Source of the DNA: Clostridiales bacterium | GTDB taxonomy: Bacteria > Bacillota > Clostridia > Christensenellales > Aristaeellaceae | Direction: 5' to 3' | Assembly: GCA_017569285.1 (NCBI GenBank) | Contig: CP069419.1 | Span: 1,922,001-1,986,000 of the forward strand | Length of the DNA stretch: 64,000 nt | Position numbers and translations under genes: made by a program | Shown here: one piece after another, positions 56,505-64,000 of the stretch | How the letters are laid out: the number at the start of each line of letters is the position of its first letter | How positions within the stretch are numbered: the first letter of the stretch is position 1 | Notes under the pieces: model-generated | Seen by the model: only the letters and a program-made list of their open reading frames with translations | Told to the model about the DNA's origin: nothing | Databases searched by the model: none

Positions 56505-57542
56505 TCAGAAGCACTTGCCCTTGCGCTGTTTCTTGCACTGTTCGATATTCCCGTAGCGGTAGCACAGCTCATTGTCGCACGCCCCGTCCTTCTCAAAGCA
56601 GGACAGGATGTTGTTTACGGTGGTTTCCGCAATGTTGTTCAGCGCCTCCTCCGTCAGGAAAGCCTGGTGGGAGGTGACGATCACGTTGGGCATGGAAATC
56701 AGCCGGGACAGCAGGTCGTCGTTCAGGATATGCCCGGACCGGTCCTCAAAGAACACGTCCGCTTCTTCCTCGTATACGTCCAGGCAGGCCGCACCGATCT
56801 TCCGGGCCTTGATGCCTTCCAGCAGGGCTTCCGCGTCAATCAGGCCGCCCCGGGAGGTGTTCACGATCACAACGCCCTTCTTCATCTTTCCGATGGCGTC
56901 CGCGTTGATCATGTGGCGGGTTTCATCCGTCAGCGGGCAATGGAGGGAGATGATATCGCTCCGCTCCAGCAGCTCATCCAGGGAAACGTATTCGATTCCG
57001 CTGTCCTTTGCCGGGAACAGGTCGTAGGCGATCACGTTCATCCCGAAGCCGCGGCAGATGTCGATGAAGATCCGCCCGATCTTGCCGGTACCGACCACGC
57101 CCACGGTCTTTCCGTGGAAATCGAAGCCGGTCAGCCCGTTCAGGGAGAAATTGAACTCGCGCGTCCGGTTATATGCCTTGTGGATCCGGCGTACGGAAGT
57201 CAGCAGCAGCGCGATGGCGTGCTCTGCCACGGCATACGGGGAATAGGCCGGGACATGGACCACATGGATTTTGCCGAAAGCGGCCTGCAGGTCCACGTTA
57301 TTGTAGCCGGCCGAGCGCAGCGCAATCAGCCGGACACCGTATTCATACAGCTTTTCGATGATCGCCGCGTTGACGGTGTCGTTGACAAATACGCATACGG
57401 CTTCACAGCCCTTTGCGAAATCCACGGTGTCTTCATTGAGCTTTGCCTCCAGGTATTTGAACCGGATGCCGTGCTCTCCGCCGTACAGTTCAAAAGAGGG
57501 CTTGTCATATGCCTTTGCGTCGAAGAATGCCACTTTGATCAT
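56505..57542 (-). CDS. ldhA: D-lactate dehydrogenase (2-hydroxyacid dehydrogenase family)
   Basis: The 345-aa protein is a D-2-hydroxyacid dehydrogenase. It has LIALRSAGYNNVDLQAA, VGVVGTGKIGRIFIDICRGF (NAD-binding GxGxxG), VNTSRGGLIDAEAL (catalytic Arg), LDVYEEEADVFFED (Glu) and VTSHQAFLTEEAL (His). The family includes fermentative D-lactate dehydrogenases, which reduce pyruvate with NADH; sequence features such as SAGYNNVD favour that group. The C-terminal CYRYGNIEQCKKQRKGKCF is Cys-rich and unusual. GGAGG precedes the ATG. Confidence 0.88.
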   Translation of the reverse strand: MIKVAFFDAKAYDKPSFELYGGEHGIRFKYLEAKLNEDTVDFAKGCEAVCVFVNDTVNAAIIEKLYEYGVRLIALRSAGYNNVDLQAAFGKIHVVHVPAYSPYAVAEHAIALLLTSVRRIHKAYNRTREFNFSLNGLTGFDFHGKTVGVVGTGKIGRIFIDICRGFGMNVIAYDLFPAKDSGIEYVSLDELLERSDIISLHCPLTDETRHMINADAIGKMKKGVVIVNTSRGGLIDAEALLEGIKARKIGAACLDVYEEEADVFFEDRSGHILNDDLLSRLISMPNVIVTSHQAFLTEEALNNIAETTVNNILSCFEKDGACDNELCYRYGNIEQCKKQRKGKCF

Positions 57543-57577
57543 TTTGCCGCCTCCTTATCGGGTTGGGTAGGATAGGT

Positions 57578-58756
57578 TCAGTCTTTGGCCTTTCGGCTGA
57601 GCAGTACCAGGGCGATTACCAGCACCAGTGGGAAGATGCTGCCCACCAGCATGCCGGACTGCAGGTTGTCCCCGGCCTGCTGGGTGACCGTTCCGACCAG
57701 GCTAGGGCCGAACGCGCCGCCCAGGTCACCGGCCATGGCCAGCATGGCAAAGAGGGCGGTTCCGCCCTTGGGAATCCGGGGTGAGGTGATGCTGATGGTT
57801 CCCGGCCACATGATGCCGACGGAGAAGCCGCAGAGAATACAGCCGACCAGGCCCAGAACCGGGCTGGAGGACAGGCTGGCCAGCAGATAGCAGCACAGGC
57901 ACAGGATGCCGGAGCCGATCATGAACTTCGTCAGGTCCATCCGGGGACCGAACTTGCCGTAGATCACCCGGCAAATGCCCATCGTTACGGCAAACAGGCA
58001 CGGGCCGGCCAGGTCGCCCACCGTCTTGGTAAAGCCGAGCGCCGCTTCCGTAAAGGCGGAAGCCCACTGGGCCATGGACAGCTCGGAGGCTCCGGCACAG
58101 ACCATCAGCAGGATGGCCACCCAGAAAAGCGGCAGCCGGAACAGCTCCCGGATCTTCATGCCCTTGCCTTCCTCCGTCAGGCGCTCGATGGGGCAGGTGG
58201 CGAAATTGAAGATGTTGTACAGCGGAACCAGCGCCCAGATGCAGGCCAGCCATTTCCAGTGCTCAATTCCGAACACTGCGAAGAACAGGGTGGAAAGCAG
58301 GATCACGCCGACCGAGCCCCAGCAGTAGAAGGAATGCAGCAGGCTCATTACGGCATCCTTGTGTTCGAAGGGGCAGGCCTCCACAATGGGGCTGGCCAGC
58401 ACCTCGATCAACCCGCTGCCGATGGCGTAGATCACCACACAGATCATGATGCCGATAAACGGATCGGCAAACAGGTCCGGAATAAAGGCCAGGCCGGCGA
58501 GCCCCAGGCCGGAGGCAACCTCGGAGGCCACCACGCTGCGCCGGTAGCCGATGGAATCCACAAACCGGGCGCAGAAAACGTCCACCAGCAGCTGGGTTAG
58601 GAAAAACGCCGTGGGAATCAGTGCGATCTGTCCCAGGGAGATCGAATAGTCCGTATGGAATTTCAGGAAGAGCAGCGGGGCAAAGTTTGCCGTGATGGCC
58701 TGGGTGATAAACGCCAGGTAACAGGCGATGAGCGTTTTCCGGTAATTCTTTTCCAT
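57578..58756 (-). CDS. MFS transporter
   Basis: The 392-aa protein has 12 predicted membrane segments and the MFS loop motif VDSIGYRRSVVASEVASGLG between the second and third segments. The N-terminus KNYRKTLIACYLAFITQAIT is the usual first helix. Sugar or drug transport is possible; no specific signature is seen. GGAGGA precedes the ATG at 58756. It lies between the lactate dehydrogenase and the M28 peptidase on the same strand with gaps under 90 bases, suggesting cotranscription. Confidence 0.87.
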   Translation of the reverse strand: MEKNYRKTLIACYLAFITQAITANFAPLLFLKFHTDYSISLGQIALIPTAFFLTQLLVDVFCARFVDSIGYRRSVVASEVASGLGLAGLAFIPDLFADPFIGIMICVVIYAIGSGLIEVLASPIVEACPFEHKDAVMSLLHSFYCWGSVGVILLSTLFFAVFGIEHWKWLACIWALVPLYNIFNFATCPIERLTEEGKGMKIRELFRLPLFWVAILLMVCAGASELSMAQWASAFTEAALGFTKTVGDLAGPCLFAVTMGICRVIYGKFGPRMDLTKFMIGSGILCLCCYLLASLSSSPVLGLVGCILCGFSVGIMWPGTISITSPRIPKGGTALFAMLAMAGDLGGAFGPSLVGTVTQQAGDNLQSGMLVGSIFPLVLVIALVLLSRKAKD

Positions 58757-58844
58757 GGAATCCTCCGGGAAAGATAACAAAATGGAACTGCCGGATATCA
58801 GTATACCAGAAAAACCGGAATCCGGACCGGGAAAAAAGATTTTG

Positions 58845-60086
58845 TCAGTTTTCCCCGTCCAGCTTCCTGATCAGCTCCACGGTGGCCCGGTAACAGTTTT
58901 CCAGGGCTTCCGCGTTCAGGTTGTTCGCGGTGTCGCGCCGGGTATGGTAAATGCGTTCCAGCTGATGGCTCATTCCGGTAATCCCGACGGAACGGAAGCC
59001 GCCCTGCGTAAAGGCCGCGCTGTCGGTTGCGCCGCCGAACAGCGGCACCCGGCCGCTCCGGCAGGGCACGCCGGCGGCTTTGGCTGCCTGCAGGAAAGCA
59101 TTGCACAGGCCTTCGTCCGAACGGACCGTGGCGTTCAGGTCCTTTCGGTTGACCATCAGCCAGCGGGGATTATAAATGGTGTCATAGCAGATAATGGAGG
59201 TCGGCACATCCCGGTAATCCTTCCGGTGCGCCCGGCACCAGGCTTTCGCGCCGCGGAGGCCGGCTTCCTCGGAACCGGTCAGGATTACGCCAATTTCTGT
59301 ATGCTCCGGCCGGATTCCATGCTTTTCCATTTCCCGGAGCAGGCCGATACCCATCATGCAGCCGGAAAGGTTATCATTGGCCCCGTCCACAATGCGCTGG
59401 GGATTGTAGGTGATACTCAGCAGCAGGAAAAACGGAACAAATGCCAGTCCCCACAGTCCGGCAGTCCGGACCCAGTCCCCCGCGCCGCCCAGCGCGCAGG
59501 CGGCCAGGAAAAGATAGAAGAAGACACCGGCGGTTGCCATGAGTCCCGGGATTTCAAAGACGATTCCGCCAAACCGGTAATTCAGGGGGAATTCCCAGGC
59601 GGCGTCCGTATGCCCGTTCAGGAAGATCCGCTGCCGGACCTCCCCGCTGCACGGGCGGACGGCGGTGACATTGGTCCCTGTCCGGCGGGGGAACAGGCGG
59701 TCGATCACCGGCTTGTACATCACAAAATGGAACAGGAACAGAAACAGGCCCATACATCCGAACAGGATGCTGAGCCAGGGACGGATAAAGAAGAAAACCG
59801 CGCAGAGCGTATCACAGACTGTTGAAAAATAGAAATATCCGTAGAAAGAATCGGGATGCTCCTCAAAGCTTTCCACCTTCAAATCGGTACATCCGCATTC
59901 ATCCCGGAGAAGGCCGGCCATATACTCCGCCGCTTTCCTTTCGCTTTCGCTTCCCGGGGAACGCCGCCGGAAATCCCGACAGATCCGGGCAATCTCCTGC
60001 CGCATGCCGGAAACACATTTCCCGCTGTTTTCAGCAAGGAGATCAAACGGATTCCTGCCTGCCTGTTTTTCGAAACCGCGTTCCAA
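58845..60086 (-). CDS. M28 family aminopeptidase with inserted membrane segments
   Basis: The 413-aa protein has the zinc aminopeptidase motifs: LNGHTDAAWEF (H159, D161), VDGANDNLSG (metal Asp near 238), GSEEAGL (E273/E274), and later SIICYDTIYN and a final His in GMSHQLERIYHT. Two hydrophobic regions (about residues 80-125 and 175-225) interrupt the N-terminal part of the catalytic domain. So it is a membrane-bound peptidase, with part of the fold on the membrane. The start is TTG, with GGGAGGT 8 bases before it. It is probably cotranscribed with azlCD. Confidence 0.85.
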   Translation of the reverse strand: MERGFEKQAGRNPFDLLAENSGKCVSGMRQEIARICRDFRRRSPGSESERKAAEYMAGLLRDECGCTDLKVESFEEHPDSFYGYFYFSTVCDTLCAVFFFIRPWLSILFGCMGLFLFLFHFVMYKPVIDRLFPRRTGTNVTAVRPCSGEVRQRIFLNGHTDAAWEFPLNYRFGGIVFEIPGLMATAGVFFYLFLAACALGGAGDWVRTAGLWGLAFVPFFLLLSITYNPQRIVDGANDNLSGCMMGIGLLREMEKHGIRPEHTEIGVILTGSEEAGLRGAKAWCRAHRKDYRDVPTSIICYDTIYNPRWLMVNRKDLNATVRSDEGLCNAFLQAAKAAGVPCRSGRVPLFGGATDSAAFTQGGFRSVGITGMSHQLERIYHTRRDTANNLNAEALENCYRATVELIRKLDGEN

Positions 60087-60129
60087 ACTTCAGCACCTCC
60101 CGGAATTCAGTATCAGCCTGCCCGGATGA

Positions 60130-60450
60130 TCAGGGGAAAACGGCCTGGATCAGGATCATATAGATCACCGTTCCGCCAAGAATGCTCAGGAGGGAATTCC
60201 GCTTCCATACCTGCAGCCCCACGACCGAAAGCCCGGCAATGAGTTCCGGGGCGCCGAAGGGAGCCCGGGTGATCACGGTATCCTTCAGGCAGTAGATGAC
60301 CAGCAGTCCGATGATGGCGGCCGGGAGCACCTCGCCGAGGTAGGAAATATATGCCGGCGTCTGTTTCCGGAAAACCAGGAACGGCAGGAACCGGAGCAGG
60401 ATGGTGACGGCGGCCATCACGATGACCAGGATTGCGGCATGCGTGTTCAT
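60130..60450 (-). CDS. azlD: Branched-chain amino acid export protein AzlD
   Basis: The 106-aa protein has four membrane segments and matches AzlD: ILVIVMAAVTILLRFLPFLV, then ISYLGEVLPAAIIGLLVIYC. AzlD is the small subunit that, with AzlC, exports branched-chain amino acids and analogues such as azaleucine. Its start overlaps the azlC stop by 4 bases. It lies 43 bases before the M28 peptidase, which could free such amino acids from peptides. Confidence 0.92.
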   Translation of the reverse strand: MNTHAAILVIVMAAVTILLRFLPFLVFRKQTPAYISYLGEVLPAAIIGLLVIYCLKDTVITRAPFGAPELIAGLSVVGLQVWKRNSLLSILGGTVIYMILIQAVFP

Positions 60451-61160
60451 ACGGCCTTCCTCCCCAGTCTGCCCCTCAGCAGGGTGAGGATCAGCGTAAT
60501 CAGCAGCATGGCGGGAATCAGGAAATTCTCCGGGCCGAGTACCACCAGGCACAGGAGTGTGGCCAGGAGCCCGGTAAGCGCCGGGATATGGTCTTTTGTG
60601 CGGAGCCACTGCTCCGTAAAAGACGCGATAAACAGTGCCGTCATGGAGAACTCGATTCCGGCGGTGGAGAAGGGAAGAACCGCACCGAGCAGGCTGCCCA
60701 GGATACAGCCGGTAATCCAGTACAGGTGGTTGAACAGGGAAACAAGGAAACGGTATAAATCCGCGTATCCCGGATCCGGCGTTTCCCCGTCGCACAGTAG
60801 GGAGTAGGTTTCGTCTGTCAGGGCAAAGATCATATAGGGCTTGTACCTGCCCGCGTTTTTGTAGCGGTCGATCATGGAAATGCTGTAGAACAGGTGGCGG
60901 GCGTTGACCATTACGGTGGTCAGGACCGTGGTGAGGATTCCCGCACCGCCGGCCAGCAGGCTGATGCCAACATACTGCATGGAGCCGGCATAGATAAGTA
61001 TGGCCATTGCGGCGGACCAGAGCACACCATACCCGGCGTTCCGCAGCAGGATGCCGAAACCGATGCCCAGCACAACATACCCGGCCATTACGGGCAGGGA
61101 TTTCAGAAATGCCTTGCGGACAATCACGGATTTTGCATCCGTGCGGCTCTGCGTCTGCAT
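60447..61160 (-). CDS. azlC: Branched-chain amino acid permease AzlC
   Basis: The 237-aa protein has the AzlC layout, with about five to seven membrane segments: LPVMAGYVVLGIGFGILLRN, LIYAGSMQYVGISLLAGGAG, TVMVNARHLFYSISMIDRYK and FALTDETYSLL. MVNARHLFYS and GSMQ are the family signatures. It forms the exporter with AzlD, with which it overlaps by 4 bases. GAGGTGG lies 5 bases before the ATG at 61160; a GTG at 61169 is the alternative. Confidence 0.93.
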   Translation of the reverse strand: MQTQSRTDAKSVIVRKAFLKSLPVMAGYVVLGIGFGILLRNAGYGVLWSAAMAILIYAGSMQYVGISLLAGGAGILTTVLTTVMVNARHLFYSISMIDRYKNAGRYKPYMIFALTDETYSLLCDGETPDPGYADLYRFLVSLFNHLYWITGCILGSLLGAVLPFSTAGIEFSMTALFIASFTEQWLRTKDHIPALTGLLATLLCLVVLGPENFLIPAMLLITLILTLLRGRLGRKAV

Positions 61161-61322
61161 CAGGTCCACCTCATCATCAAATTCGTGCCGATTATATCAG
61201 AAACCCGGGAATGAAAAAAGCCGGAAAGGCCGCAGGACAGGGGAAAAACAAAGGAACCGGCCCGCAGGACGCGGACCGGCACCGGAAACAACCATGAGGA
61301 TGTTCCGGAATTCCGGAAATCA

Positions 61323-61331
61323 TGGTATGAT
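61323..61331 (+). promoter_or_regulatory. Extended -10 promoter of the fusion gene
   Basis: TGGTATGAT follows TTCCGGAA at the same distance as the promoter at 42358. A 16-bp palindrome (TTCCGGAATTCCGGAA, 61303-61318) lies just upstream. Confidence 0.55.
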
Positions 61332-61362
61332 GGGAGGCAACAGACCGGCAGCGGAGGAGCAT

Positions 61363-62985
61363 ATGGGCATCATTATCAGAAAGATGGAGACGGACGAAGA
61401 AATCCGGGGCAAGGCATATGTCCACTGGCAGTCCTGGCATGAGGCATATCCCGGCCTGGTCAGTCCCGGATACCTGGAGAAGCTGACGCTGGAGAAGTGT
61501 GAGAAGATGGCGTTCACCTGGCCGCAGAACACCCTGGTTGCAACGGATGAGGGCCGGGTAGTTGGATTTGTGTGCTGGGGCAGCTGCGGAGAAGATTTAC
61601 CGGAGACAGGAGAGATCATCGCGATCTATATCCTGGCGGATTATTATGGCACCGGACTCGGCCGCCGGCTGATGGAAGCGGGCCTGGAACAGCTGAAGGA
61701 ATACCCCCGGGTGTGCCTGTGGGTGCTGAAGGAAAACCGGCGGGCAGTCCGCTTTTATGAGAAATGCGGCTATAGGGCGGACGGGGAGGAAAAGTACCTT
61801 TCGTCGGTGGAAGCCGCGGAGATCCGGATGGTATGGGAGCGCCCGCAAAAGGAACAGGAAGGACGGAAGCAGATGAGGATTGATACGGAACGGCTGGTGA
61901 TCACGGAGTTTACGCCGGACATGGCGCAGGCGGTCCATGAGAACTCGCTGGATGAGGATAACCGGAGGTTTGTTCCGGATGAAGTTTTTGAGACAGTGGA
62001 CGAGGCCCGGGAAGTGATCAGTTTCCTGATGTCCCGGTACGGCGGGACGGAAGGTCCGCTGACTTATCCGGTGATCACCAAAGCCGGAGGAGAGAATATC
62101 GGGTATGTCCAGATGGTTCCGCTGGAAGACGGTACCTGGGAGATCGGCTACCACATTGCGAAACGCCGCACCGGAAACGGCTATGCCACCGAAGCGGTCC
62201 GGGCATTCCTGCCGGTGATGGCGGAGACACTCGGAATCGGTACGGTATACGGGATCTGCCTGACGGAGAACGCGGCGTCCCGGCATGTGCTGGACAAATG
62301 CGGATTCATGCCGGAGTCCGAAGGCACCGGGGATTACCAGGGTGAGCAGCGGGAAGTATACAGAAGCGTCTGGAAAGCGGGTGCGGCGGAAAACAGGACA
62401 CTGGACTGGTACCGGGAAAACGCGGAGGCATTTATCGCCAACACGGGCAAGGTGGATATGTCAGCGCATTACAATTCGTTCCTGGAGCTGGTTCCCTCCG
62501 GCGGATATGTCATGGACCTGGGCTGCGGAGCCGGAAGCGCTTCGCTGTACTTCACGCAGAACGGATACCGGGTACTGGCGGTGGACGGGTGCGCGGAATT
62601 CTGCGAGCATACCCGGCAGCGTGCGGGATGCGAAGCCCGCAATATGCGGTTTGATGAACTGGATTACACAGACACCTTTGACGGAATCTGGGCCTGTGCT
62701 TCCCTGCTGCATGTGCGGAAGGCGGACCTGCCGGGGGTGCTTCGGCTGATTCACCGGGCTTTGAAGAAGGACGGTGTGTTCTACGCGTCGTTCAAATACG
62801 GGGAAGATGAAAGAAACAAAAACGGAAGGGAATTCTCCGACTTTACGGAGGAATCACTCCGGGTCCTGCTGGATGAGGCAGGCGGATTCCGGATCAAAAG
62901 CATATGGCATACCCATGACGCCCGCCCCGAAAGGGCGGATGAGCTCTGGGTCAATGTGATCTGCCTGGCGGAGAAGGATGCGTAA
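61363..62985 (+). CDS. GNAT-GNAT-methyltransferase triple fusion
   Basis: The 540-aa protein has three domains in one frame. Residues about 1-168: a GNAT with IAIYILADYYGTGLGRRLME as motif A. Residues about 172-330: a RimJ-like GNAT (MRIDTERLVITEFTPDMAQA, IGYHIAKRRTGNGYATEA). Residues about 345-540: a class I SAM methyltransferase (VMDLGCGAGSASLYFTQNGY, FDGIWACASLLHV, ALKKDGVFYASF). At the first junction an in-frame ATG (61875) is preceded by GGAAGGA, so a separate second product is possible. The frame is open upstream to 61000, but AGGAGC before the ATG at 61363 fits a real start. The substrate is unknown. Confidence 0.85.
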   Translation: MGIIIRKMETDEEIRGKAYVHWQSWHEAYPGLVSPGYLEKLTLEKCEKMAFTWPQNTLVATDEGRVVGFVCWGSCGEDLPETGEIIAIYILADYYGTGLGRRLMEAGLEQLKEYPRVCLWVLKENRRAVRFYEKCGYRADGEEKYLSSVEAAEIRMVWERPQKEQEGRKQMRIDTERLVITEFTPDMAQAVHENSLDEDNRRFVPDEVFETVDEAREVISFLMSRYGGTEGPLTYPVITKAGGENIGYVQMVPLEDGTWEIGYHIAKRRTGNGYATEAVRAFLPVMAETLGIGTVYGICLTENAASRHVLDKCGFMPESEGTGDYQGEQREVYRSVWKAGAAENRTLDWYRENAEAFIANTGKVDMSAHYNSFLELVPSGGYVMDLGCGAGSASLYFTQNGYRVLAVDGCAEFCEHTRQRAGCEARNMRFDELDYTDTFDGIWACASLLHVRKADLPGVLRLIHRALKKDGVFYASFKYGEDERNKNGREFSDFTEESLRVLLDEAGGFRIKSIWHTHDARPERADELWVNVICLAEKDA

Positions 62986-62996
62986 TTCTGAGGTGA

Positions 62997-63440
62997 ATGA
63001 TGATGGTACAGCTGGAGCAGGTAACCAAAGAGAATATTGACGCGGTGCTTGCGCTGGATGTAAATGAGGACCAGAAGGGCTTTGTTTCCTCCACGGCCGA
63101 ATCCCTGGCCCAGGCATACGCATATTCCTTCACGGCGTTCCCGTTTGCGGTATCGGATGACGGGAAAATTGTTGGTTTTATCATGATGGGATTCTATGAG
63201 GAAAAGAATTATTACACCCTGTGGAAGCTGCTGATCGACCGGAAATACCAGCACCGGGGTTACGGCCGGAAAGCACTGGAGCTGGGCATTGCGTTCCTGA
63301 AGGAATGGTATGGTGTTTCGGCAGTCTTTACAGGTGTGTCGCCGGGGAATACCGCGGCGAAGAACCTGTACCGGTCCATGGGGTTCCGGGAAACCGGGCT
63401 GTTTGAGAACAACATGGAAGAAATGCGCCTGGACTGCTGA
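62997..63440 (+). CDS. GNAT family N-acetyltransferase
   Basis: The 147-aa protein has LLIDRKYQHRGYGRKALELG (motif A with HRGYG), GVSPGNTAAKNLYRSMGFRE and an N-terminal acidic helix (EENIDAVLALDVNEDQKGF-like). Three ATGs in a row start the frame; AGGTGA near 62991 favours the third (63003). It follows the fusion gene after 11 bases, so the two are cotranscribed. It resembles diamine/spermidine acetyltransferase relatives in size, but the acceptor is unknown. Confidence 0.85.
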   Translation: MMMVQLEQVTKENIDAVLALDVNEDQKGFVSSTAESLAQAYAYSFTAFPFAVSDDGKIVGFIMMGFYEEKNYYTLWKLLIDRKYQHRGYGRKALELGIAFLKEWYGVSAVFTGVSPGNTAAKNLYRSMGFRETGLFENNMEEMRLDC

Positions 63441-63474
63441 AAAAAATAACGGGAGAAATTTCTGTAAAAAACGC

Positions 63475-63505
63475 TTGACCCTGACGCTGCGTCATACTTT
63501 ATGAT
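63475..63505 (+). promoter_or_regulatory. MerR-type promoter with 19-bp spacer and perfect palindrome
   Basis: TTGACC and TATGAT are 19 bases apart. TGACGC-T-GCGTCA (63482-63494) is a perfect dyad in the spacer. It lies 32 bases before the TipA-like gene. Confidence 0.82.
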
Positions 63506-63536
63506 GGGTTCACCACGAGGAAGGGAGGCAGGCACT

Positions 63537-64000
63537 ATGATGACGGTTCATGAGGTCAGCTGGCTGACAGGCGTGAGTATACGCACCCTGCAGTACTATG
63601 ACCGGATTGGCTTGCTGCCGCCGGCGAAATATACGGATGCGGGCTACCGGCTGTATGACGATGCGGCCCTGGAAACCCTGCAGCAGATTCTCCTGTTCCG
63701 GGAACTGGAGCTCCCGCTGAAGGACATCGGGCGGATCATCCACAATCCGTCCTTTGACCGGCAGAAGGCACTGGACCAGCAGATTGAACTGCTGGAGCTG
63801 AAGAAGGAGCACCTGGACAGCCTGATCACCCTCGCACGTGTAATCAGGACATCAGGAGGAAAATCAAAGATGGATTTTTCAGCATTTGACACAAAGAAGC
63901 TGGATGAGTATGCTGCCCGGGCCAAAGAGGCCTGGGGAGATACCCCTGCGTATCAGGAGTATGAGCAGAAGGCCGGGGGAAGGTCTGCGGAAGAAAATGC
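63537..64000 (+). CDS. MerR family regulator with TipAS-like domain, 3' end cut by the window
   Basis: The visible 154 residues begin with a MerR winged helix (VHEVSWLTGVSIRTLQYYDR, GYRLYDDAALE, ELPLKDIGRI), followed by a coiled coil (about 75-105). Then comes SKMDFSAFDTKKLDEYAARA and further AKEAWGDTPAYQEYEQKAGG, the start of a TipAS antibiotic-recognition domain. TipA-type proteins bind drugs and activate their own promoter, which here has the 19-bp spacer and a perfect dyad. GGGAGG is 8 bases before the ATG. The end lies beyond base 64000. Confidence 0.9.
   Translation, partial: MMTVHEVSWLTGVSIRTLQYYDRIGLLPPAKYTDAGYRLYDDAALETLQQILLFRELELPLKDIGRIIHNPSFDRQKALDQQIELLELKKEHLDSLITLARVIRTSGGKSKMDFSAFDTKKLDEYAARAKEAWGDTPAYQEYEQKAGGRSAEEN

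Noticed and set aside
1-64000. TTCCGGAA palindromes as general regulatory sites
   Set aside because: The words TTCCGG and CCGGAA are very frequent in coding DNA here because of codon use (Pro-Glu, Arg-Lys). Only those placed exactly in promoters are mentioned.
1-64000. tRNA, rRNA, CRISPR arrays, insertion sequences and phage genes
   Set aside because: The intergenic gaps are short and were read on both strands. I found no cloverleaf, no regular direct repeats and no transposase, integrase or phage protein.

Overview
The window is one dense, high-GC stretch of bacterial chromosome (roughly 58% G+C by eye). It has short intergenic gaps, strong GGAGG-type ribosome binding sites and sigma-A style promoters. 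The gene content points to an anaerobic member of the Bacillota, class Clostridia, probably from a gut or rumen: [FeFe]-hydrogenase maturases HydE/F/G, rubrerythrin and multi-rubredoxin proteins, a Feo ferrous iron operon, a D-lactate dehydrogenase, a GH29 fucosidase and a C_GCAxxG_C_C protein. This placement is inference; there is no rRNA or tRNA gene in the window to confirm it. I see no CRISPR array, transposase, integrase or phage gene.

Layout. 1-1.6 kb: the end of an NlpC/P60 peptidase and a metallo-beta-lactamase-fold hydrolase. 1.6-3.85 kb: an ECF sigma / zinc-finger anti-sigma / DUF4097 lipoprotein operon on the minus strand. 3.9-8.9 kb: a LURP-one-like protein, then the minus-strand TM1266-hydF-hydE-hydG cluster. 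9-11.5 kb: an orphan 47-aa gene, a histidine phosphatase and a second ECF sigma/membrane protein pair. 11.7-16.7 kb: a plus-strand run of GNAT acetyltransferases, a nucleoside phosphorylase, a methyltransferase and a NUDIX hydrolase. 16.7-19.6 kb: minus-strand redox genes (rubrerythrin fused to a ferredoxin, and a two-rubredoxin protein). 19.7-32.3 kb: an anion permease, NUDIX, peroxiredoxin, a phosphorylase-GNAT fusion, a fucosidase, MerR, a ceramidase-like protein, nitroreductase and DNA polymerase IV. 32.4-36 kb: feoA-feoA-feoB plus accessory genes. 36-42 kb: a KaiC-like/PPDK-like fusion, an aminotransferase, DUF3737 and small genes. 42-48 kb: kinase-like, SDR, MarR, phosphoesterase, hydrolase and DMT transporter genes. 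48-56.4 kb: a plus-strand run with HAD, GNATs, methyltransferase, S51 peptidase, P-loop kinases, a MutS-like ATPase and patatin. 56.5-61.2 kb: a minus-strand group of ldh, MFS, M28 peptidase and azlD/azlC. 61.3-64 kb: a GNAT-GNAT-methyltransferase fusion, another GNAT and a truncated TipA-like MerR regulator.

How the genes fit together. The hyd cluster makes the H-cluster for a hydrogenase encoded elsewhere. The Feo operon, with two DtxR-type inverted repeats, supplies iron for this and for the rubredoxin/rubrerythrin oxygen defence. Most of the rest is an accessory pool of small-molecule modifying enzymes: about 15 GNAT domains, three NUDIX proteins, three methyltransferase domains and two nucleoside phosphorylases.

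The most notable observations are: (i) two tiny stand-alone genes (34 and 37 aa) 30 kb apart that share a nearly identical promoter-to-start-codon block and each end in a strong terminator; (ii) a nucleoside phosphorylase that overlaps a GNAT gene at one locus and is fused to a GNAT domain at another; (iii) two multi-domain fusions with a ribosome-binding-site-like sequence and a start codon left at the domain junction; (iv) a KaiC-like domain without a Walker A lysine joined to a PPDK-like ATP-grasp; and (v) a set of promoters with 19-bp spacers and TTGACTTA-type dyads that suggest a MerR regulon.
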